A stretch of 64,000 bases of DNA from Amoeboaphelidium protococcarum (Eukaryota > Aphelidiomycota > Aphelidea). The notes beneath the pieces were generated by a model, which did no database searches, had not been told where the DNA came from, and saw only the letters and a list, made by a program, of their open reading frames with translations. The stretch covers positions 1,740,501 through 1,804,500 of the forward strand of contig JALECJ010000258.1 of assembly GCA_023515745.1 (NCBI GenBank), given 5' to 3'. The position numbers and the translations under genes are program-made. The first letter of the stretch is position 1. Each line of letters begins with the position of its first letter. This document shows, one piece after another, positions 62,358 through 64,000 of this stretch.

Positions 62358-63068
62358 ATGGCGAGAATGCCACGTCTATATGAAAAGATAATGACGCCGC
62401 CCAGTCTGCTTAATAGATTAACACCGGCCACCGTTGAGAGGATAGAGAACGCGTCTGCGAGTAAGCCATAGTCGCGTACTAGGAGTCTGCTAACTGAATA
62501 GAGGAGATAAACCCGATTGCGGAAGAGATATGGCTAATTCTATGATAGGTTTGTGGCCGCTGGACAGCTGGACCGCGTTAGGTAGTAGTAACACGTTGCT
62601 TTTGAACACGCTCAATATCATTAGACGTTCCCCGTTAATCTTACTTAGACTGATGGATCTACAGTGACGTATCAGTCGTGTCTAAAGATCGGAATTAAAG
62701 CGGGAACTCCAATTATCAAATAGACTGATATCATGGGTAAAATTGAGGCTGTTAAAGACACTATTAGCCATCCGCTGTGGAATGACGTTGTCGGTGGTAA
62801 AGATGATATGGTGGATGCAGCGAATGAGTCTTTTGCGCGCTTTAGATCTAAATATGAATCTGCTGCAGGTGTCGCTGATCTTACGGCTGATGATAGTGAG
62901 AAGGAGTTGGAAGTTTCTTAGGATGATGATAAGAGGAAGATAAAGAGAGAAAGCGTTCAAGATGTATTGGCATCTCTGTCTGTAGATGAAAGTCTGAATT
63001 CACTTTTCGAGGTACAACAGAAGAAAATTACCACCAGCTCTCAGCAAAAAGGCAAGCGTAGAAAGTGA
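62358..63068 (+). CDS. Probable mitochondrial ribosomal protein bL31m
   Basis: A 236-residue frame from ATG 62358 to TGA 63066-63068. The centre has QTFPVNLTQTDGSTVTYQSC, KQTDIMGKIEAVKDTISHPL and WND, which resembles fungal mitochondrial L31 (Mrpl36: TFPVxVxLxDGS ... Dxxxxxxx-P-WN). The N-terminus is basic and Gln/Arg-rich as in mitochondrial presequences. The C-terminus is a charged extension ending in a Lys/Arg run (QQKGKRRK). The L31 match is short, so this is a moderate call. Confidence 0.5.
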
Positions 63069-63161
63069 AATTTATTAATGATAATAGATGGAATACTTTA
63101 ATCTTATTACTATACGATTTCACTAAGAGTCACAGAAAGTTATACTTATTCTCAAAATCAC

Positions 63162-64000
63162 TCAAACGAACTGAGCCAAGTTGACGACAAACGCAATGTT
63201 CAGCTGAGTGAAGGATACCATGTGATCAAAATCCAACTTCTCAATAGTGTCTCTAGGACTATGAATGACGGGATTGATTTCTCTGAACAGGCCTTCAAAT
63301 GGCGCAGCACTAGCATAACCAGCCTTGGTCCATGACGCGTGATCGGAACAGCCGTATCCACACTTGGTATCCAGCGGCTTCTCATCAGTGTACTTGGTAA
63401 TCCAATCCTTCAACTTCAGAGTCAACTGCGGGTTAGTGAAATCATTCAGCACACCAATGTGGCGATTACCAGAGCGACGCGTCTGTGGATCAACGTATCC
63501 AGTCATGTCATTCTAGATCATTGCGAATACTTTGCGACCCTCCTGTGCATAAGCCTTGGCCACATCCTGGCTGCCCAGCAGACCCAGCTCCTCGGCGGCA
63601 TACCAGTGGAACTCGACATCATGCAAGGGCTGAAAGTCATCATTCAAAGACAATACGGTGAACGCCTCTAAAGTGGAGGTAGTACCGGATCCATCATCAT
63701 CGGCACCAGGGGCTTTACCAGCACGGTTGAACTAATTGATAGAATCCTAGTGTGCACCGATAATCACACTCTCACCCGACTCCCAGTAACCGTGAATCTT
63801 GGCGATAATACTGAACTGGGCAAATTTGTGGGTGAACTTTGTGACGGTAATGTTCAAATGACTCTCTGCTGCGATTTCATTAACGTAATCAAACAGAAAT
63901 TAAGCAGATTTGACACCATCACCACCAGTATAACGATTATGGAAAGACGAGAATTTCTCCAGGAAGGATCTCATACGCGTCTGGTTAATGTCCCTATTGA
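63162..64000 (-). CDS. M28 zinc aminopeptidase, 5' partial
   Basis: The frame enters at the right edge (64000) and ends at TGA 63164-63162. Visible part ~279 residues. M28 metal-ligand blocks appear in order: SVIIGAHQDSIN (His, with Gln from TAG), GADDDGSGTTSTLEAF (bridging Asp), WYAAEELGLLGSQDVA (catalytic Glu pair), IQNDMTGYVDP (Asp) and NPVIHSPRDTIEKLDF (His). CGYGCSDHASWTKAGYASA contains a likely disulfide. This matches secreted leucine aminopeptidases of the Vibrio AAP/fungal LAP type. The signal peptide would lie beyond the window. Confidence 0.92.

Overview
This is a compact nuclear region of a eukaryote that reads UAA and UAG as glutamine and ends every gene with UGA. Under the standard code almost every gene breaks into pieces. 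With UAR read as Gln, full-length conserved proteins appear (pyruvate kinase, CCT3, ATM kinase, HBS1, kexin, the Atm1 transporter and others), and all of them stop at TGA. NDUFS3 and a mitochondrial S7 protein are nuclear here and carry presequence-like N-termini. In ciliates and green plants the corresponding genes are often mitochondrial, so a fungus relative or other opisthokont-like protist with this code (an aphelid, for example) fits better than a ciliate or green alga. The lineage is an inference.

Layout. 1-6036: LURP-one-related protein (partial), an unknown polytopic membrane protein, a TDP2-like phosphodiesterase and a membrane hybrid histidine kinase. 6.3-14.9 kb: two unknown proteins, the GPC acyltransferase GPC1, phosphatidylserine decarboxylase, a TRMT2A-like tRNA methyltransferase, one unresolved gene and one small gene. 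15.4-24.7 kb: a PSR1/CTDSP-type phosphatase, pyruvate kinase, HBS1, a secreted protein and FKBP12. 24.8-28.9 kb: an intact 2.2-kb hAT transposon lying inside the last codons of the MPS1/TTK kinase gene. 29.6-38.8 kb: a secreted protein, a divergent actin-related protein, METTL25, TMEM135, a GH47 mannosidase, RPP30 and an unknown protein. 39-54.2 kb: ATM kinase (2369 aa, no intron), a coactosin/ARM-like protein, kexin and Atm1. 54.5-64 kb: NUP88-like, CCT3, RPA2, uS7m, eL34, NDUFS3, a bL31m-like protein and an M28 aminopeptidase that runs off the window.

Introns are few and mostly 58-112 nt. All eleven introns I consider well placed end in TGTAG, an unusually long fixed acceptor. Spacers are short. 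Many 5' spacers carry a CGCG core next to a GAAA/GAGA purine tract. The hexamer ACGCGT occurs about three times more often than base composition predicts.

The strongest finding is the hAT insertion. The element has perfect 13-bp inverted ends, an 8-bp target duplication and an open transposase. Joining the two flanks through one duplication copy restores a clean MPS1 3' end. With the element present, the MPS1 frame runs 307 codons into antisense transposase. The genes look like ordinary housekeeping functions (DNA damage and replication, spindle checkpoint, mitochondria, protein folding and processing) with no operon-like grouping.
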